From the NCBI RefSeq assembly GCF_964340395.1, contig NC_135570.1, forward strand, positions 682,001 to 746,000: a stretch of 64,000 nt of DNA, written 5' to 3'. A program made the translations under genes and the position numbers. Under the pieces are notes generated by a model. It made no database searches, was not told the origin of the DNA, and was given only the letters and a program-made list of their open reading frames with translations. Shown here one piece after another: positions 62,640-64,000 of this stretch. The stretch is from Glandiceps talaboti (lineage: Eukaryota > Hemichordata > Enteropneusta > Spengelidae). Each line of letters starts with the position of its first letter. Position 1 is the first letter of the stretch.

Positions 62640-63612
62640 TGGTGGGTATACCAAAGGTTATAGTGAGATGTGGTGGGTATACCCAAGTTATAGTGGGTGT
62701 ACTTAGGTTGTAGTGGGTATACCCAAGTTATAGTGGGTGTACCTTGGTTGCAGTGGGTATACCCAAGTTATAGTGGGTGTACCTAAGTTGTAGTGGGTAT
62801 ACCCATGTTATAATGGGTATACCCAAGCTGTAGTGGGTATACCCAAGTTATAATGGGTATACCCAGGTTGTAGTGGGTATACCCAAGTTATAATGGGTAT
62901 ACCCAGGTTGTAGTGGGTATACCCAAGTTATAGTGGGTATACCCAAGCTGTAGTGGGTATACCCAAGTTATAATGGGTATACCTAGGTTGTAGTGGGTAT
63001 ACCCAAGTTATAATGGGTGTACCAGGCTGTAGTGGGTATACCCAAGTTATAATGGGTGTACCTAGGCTGTAGTGGGTATACCCAAGTTATAGTGGGTGTA
63101 CCTAGGTTGTAGTGGGTATACCCAAGTTATAGTGGATGTACCTAGGTTGTAGTGGGTATACCCAAGATATAATGGGTGTACCTAGGTTGTAGTGGGTATA
63201 CCCAAGTTATAGTGGGTGTACCTAGGTTGTAGTGGGTATACCCAAGTTATAGTGGGTGTACCTAGGTTGTAGTGGGTATACCCAAGTTATAGTGGATGTA
63301 CCTTGGTTGTAGTGGGTATACCCAAGTTATAATGGGTGTACCTAGGTTGTAGTGGGTATACCCAAGTTATGATGGGTGTACCTAGGTTGTAGTGGGTATA
63401 CCCAAGTCATAATGGGTGTACCCAGGTTGTAGTGGGTATACCCAAGTTATAATGGGTGTACCCAGGTTGTAGTGGGTATACCCAAGTCATAATGGGTGTA
63501 CCCAGGTTGTAGTGGGTATACCCAAGTCATAATGGGTGTACCCAGGTTGTAGTGGGTATACCCAAGTTACAATGTGTGTACCCAGGCTGTAGTGGGTATA
63601 CCCAAGTCATAA
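62640..63612. repeat. Minisatellite, 40-bp unit made of two related 20-mers
   Basis: GTAGTGGGTATACCCAAGTT alternates with ATAATGGGTGTACCTAGGTT, giving about 24 copies of a 40-bp period. Each unit contains the perfect palindrome GGGTATACCC. Confidence 0.95.
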
Positions 63613-63716
63613 TGTCCTGCAATAAACACTAACTTATCATTGGGTAGAATTCTGTGATTGATTAACAAAGACATGATGTTAATTGCTGTGTGGGTGGTTT
63701 TGTTTAAAATTTCATC

Positions 63717-63968
63717 TTAACGCCCCATTCCTCCAGACGTAGTGAAGGATATCTTCAGATTCCACGCCATGGATTTACTATAGTCTAGACTGAACAGTTT
63801 AGTAGACAACCTAATCATGCATGGCAGATCATTTAAATATGGTCTATGTGAGGAGTAATCTACTCGTCTCCTATACACTTTAACGATCTCTATGTCAACA
63901 GGTATAGCTGCTAGACTACGTGACTGATATACAAGCAGTCCATCTGCTCTAGGTTTGAAAGTAACTCA
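63717..63968 (-). CDS. Unidentified ORF, possible last exon of another gene
   Basis: Open for about 83 codons, ending in TAA at 63717-63719. After a possible acceptor (AAACCTAG, near 63962) it reads ADGLLVYQSRSLAAIPVDIE, VKVYRRRVDYSSHRPYLND, then LPCMIRLSTKLFSLDYSKSM. The composition is protein-like and unlike repeat-derived ORFs, with alternating hydrophobics and a basic VYRRRV stretch. I do not recognise the family. It could be the 3' exon of a same-strand gene to the right, or a relic. If real, macroH2A's missing exons must overlap or enclose it. Confidence 0.35.
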
Positions 63969-64000
63969 TCCAAATCTTGATATATATATATTTATTTATT

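Overview
The window is a stretch of intron-rich animal (metazoan) nuclear DNA. It is AT-rich and full of microsatellites, minisatellites, LINE fragments and short foldback elements. The recognisable genes are chromatin and kelch-repeat genes found across animals. The repeat style (tandem-core elements carrying a CAGA microsatellite) suggests a marine invertebrate such as a mollusc, lancelet or hemichordate. The sequence alone does not settle which.

Three genes can be supported. (1) 2759-35249, minus strand: a TASOR-family gene reconstructed from 14 exons. All 13 junctions are phase-compatible, and nearly all have strong GT/AG signals. The predicted protein of about 2,830 residues has an N-terminal TASOR-type pseudo-PARP (DUF3715) region, a SPOC-like domain, a very long low-complexity region and, unexpectedly, a C-terminal KH RNA-binding domain after an acidic tract of about 35 Asp. 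(2) 46190-47721, plus strand: a two-exon KLHDC9-like kelch-repeat gene. (3) 53460-58526, minus strand: five exons encoding the end of the linker and the whole macro domain of macroH2A, of the ADP-ribose-binding macroH2A1.1 type. Its histone-fold exons are not visible in the window.

Layout: 1-2758 is flank with repeat fragments and a striking hairpin (1501-1573). 2759-35249 is the TASOR-like gene. Its 8.7-kb intron (11194-19917) holds two LINE reverse-transcriptase remnants, a 32-bp minisatellite and a 24-bp minisatellite of about 1.6 kb. 35250-46189 holds possible non-coding 5' exons of that gene (39586-39711, 43949-44150), two tandem-core repeats, a 42-bp minisatellite and a cluster of inverted-repeat elements. 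The KLHDC9-like gene and a 3' foldback follow. 47925-53459 is repeat-bearing intergenic DNA. The macroH2A exons come next, and 58527-64000 holds another foldback, 34-bp and 40-bp minisatellites and one unidentified ORF.

The two large genes both concern chromatin silencing and ADP-ribose biology: TASOR is the scaffold of the vertebrate HUSH silencing complex and contains an inactive PARP fold, while the macroH2A1.1 macro domain binds ADP-ribose. Whether their closeness means anything is open. The most notable observation is the KH domain fused to a TASOR-like protein. The most notable non-coding one is a repeat family ending in a CAGA tract plus a hairpin whose stem covaries between copies.
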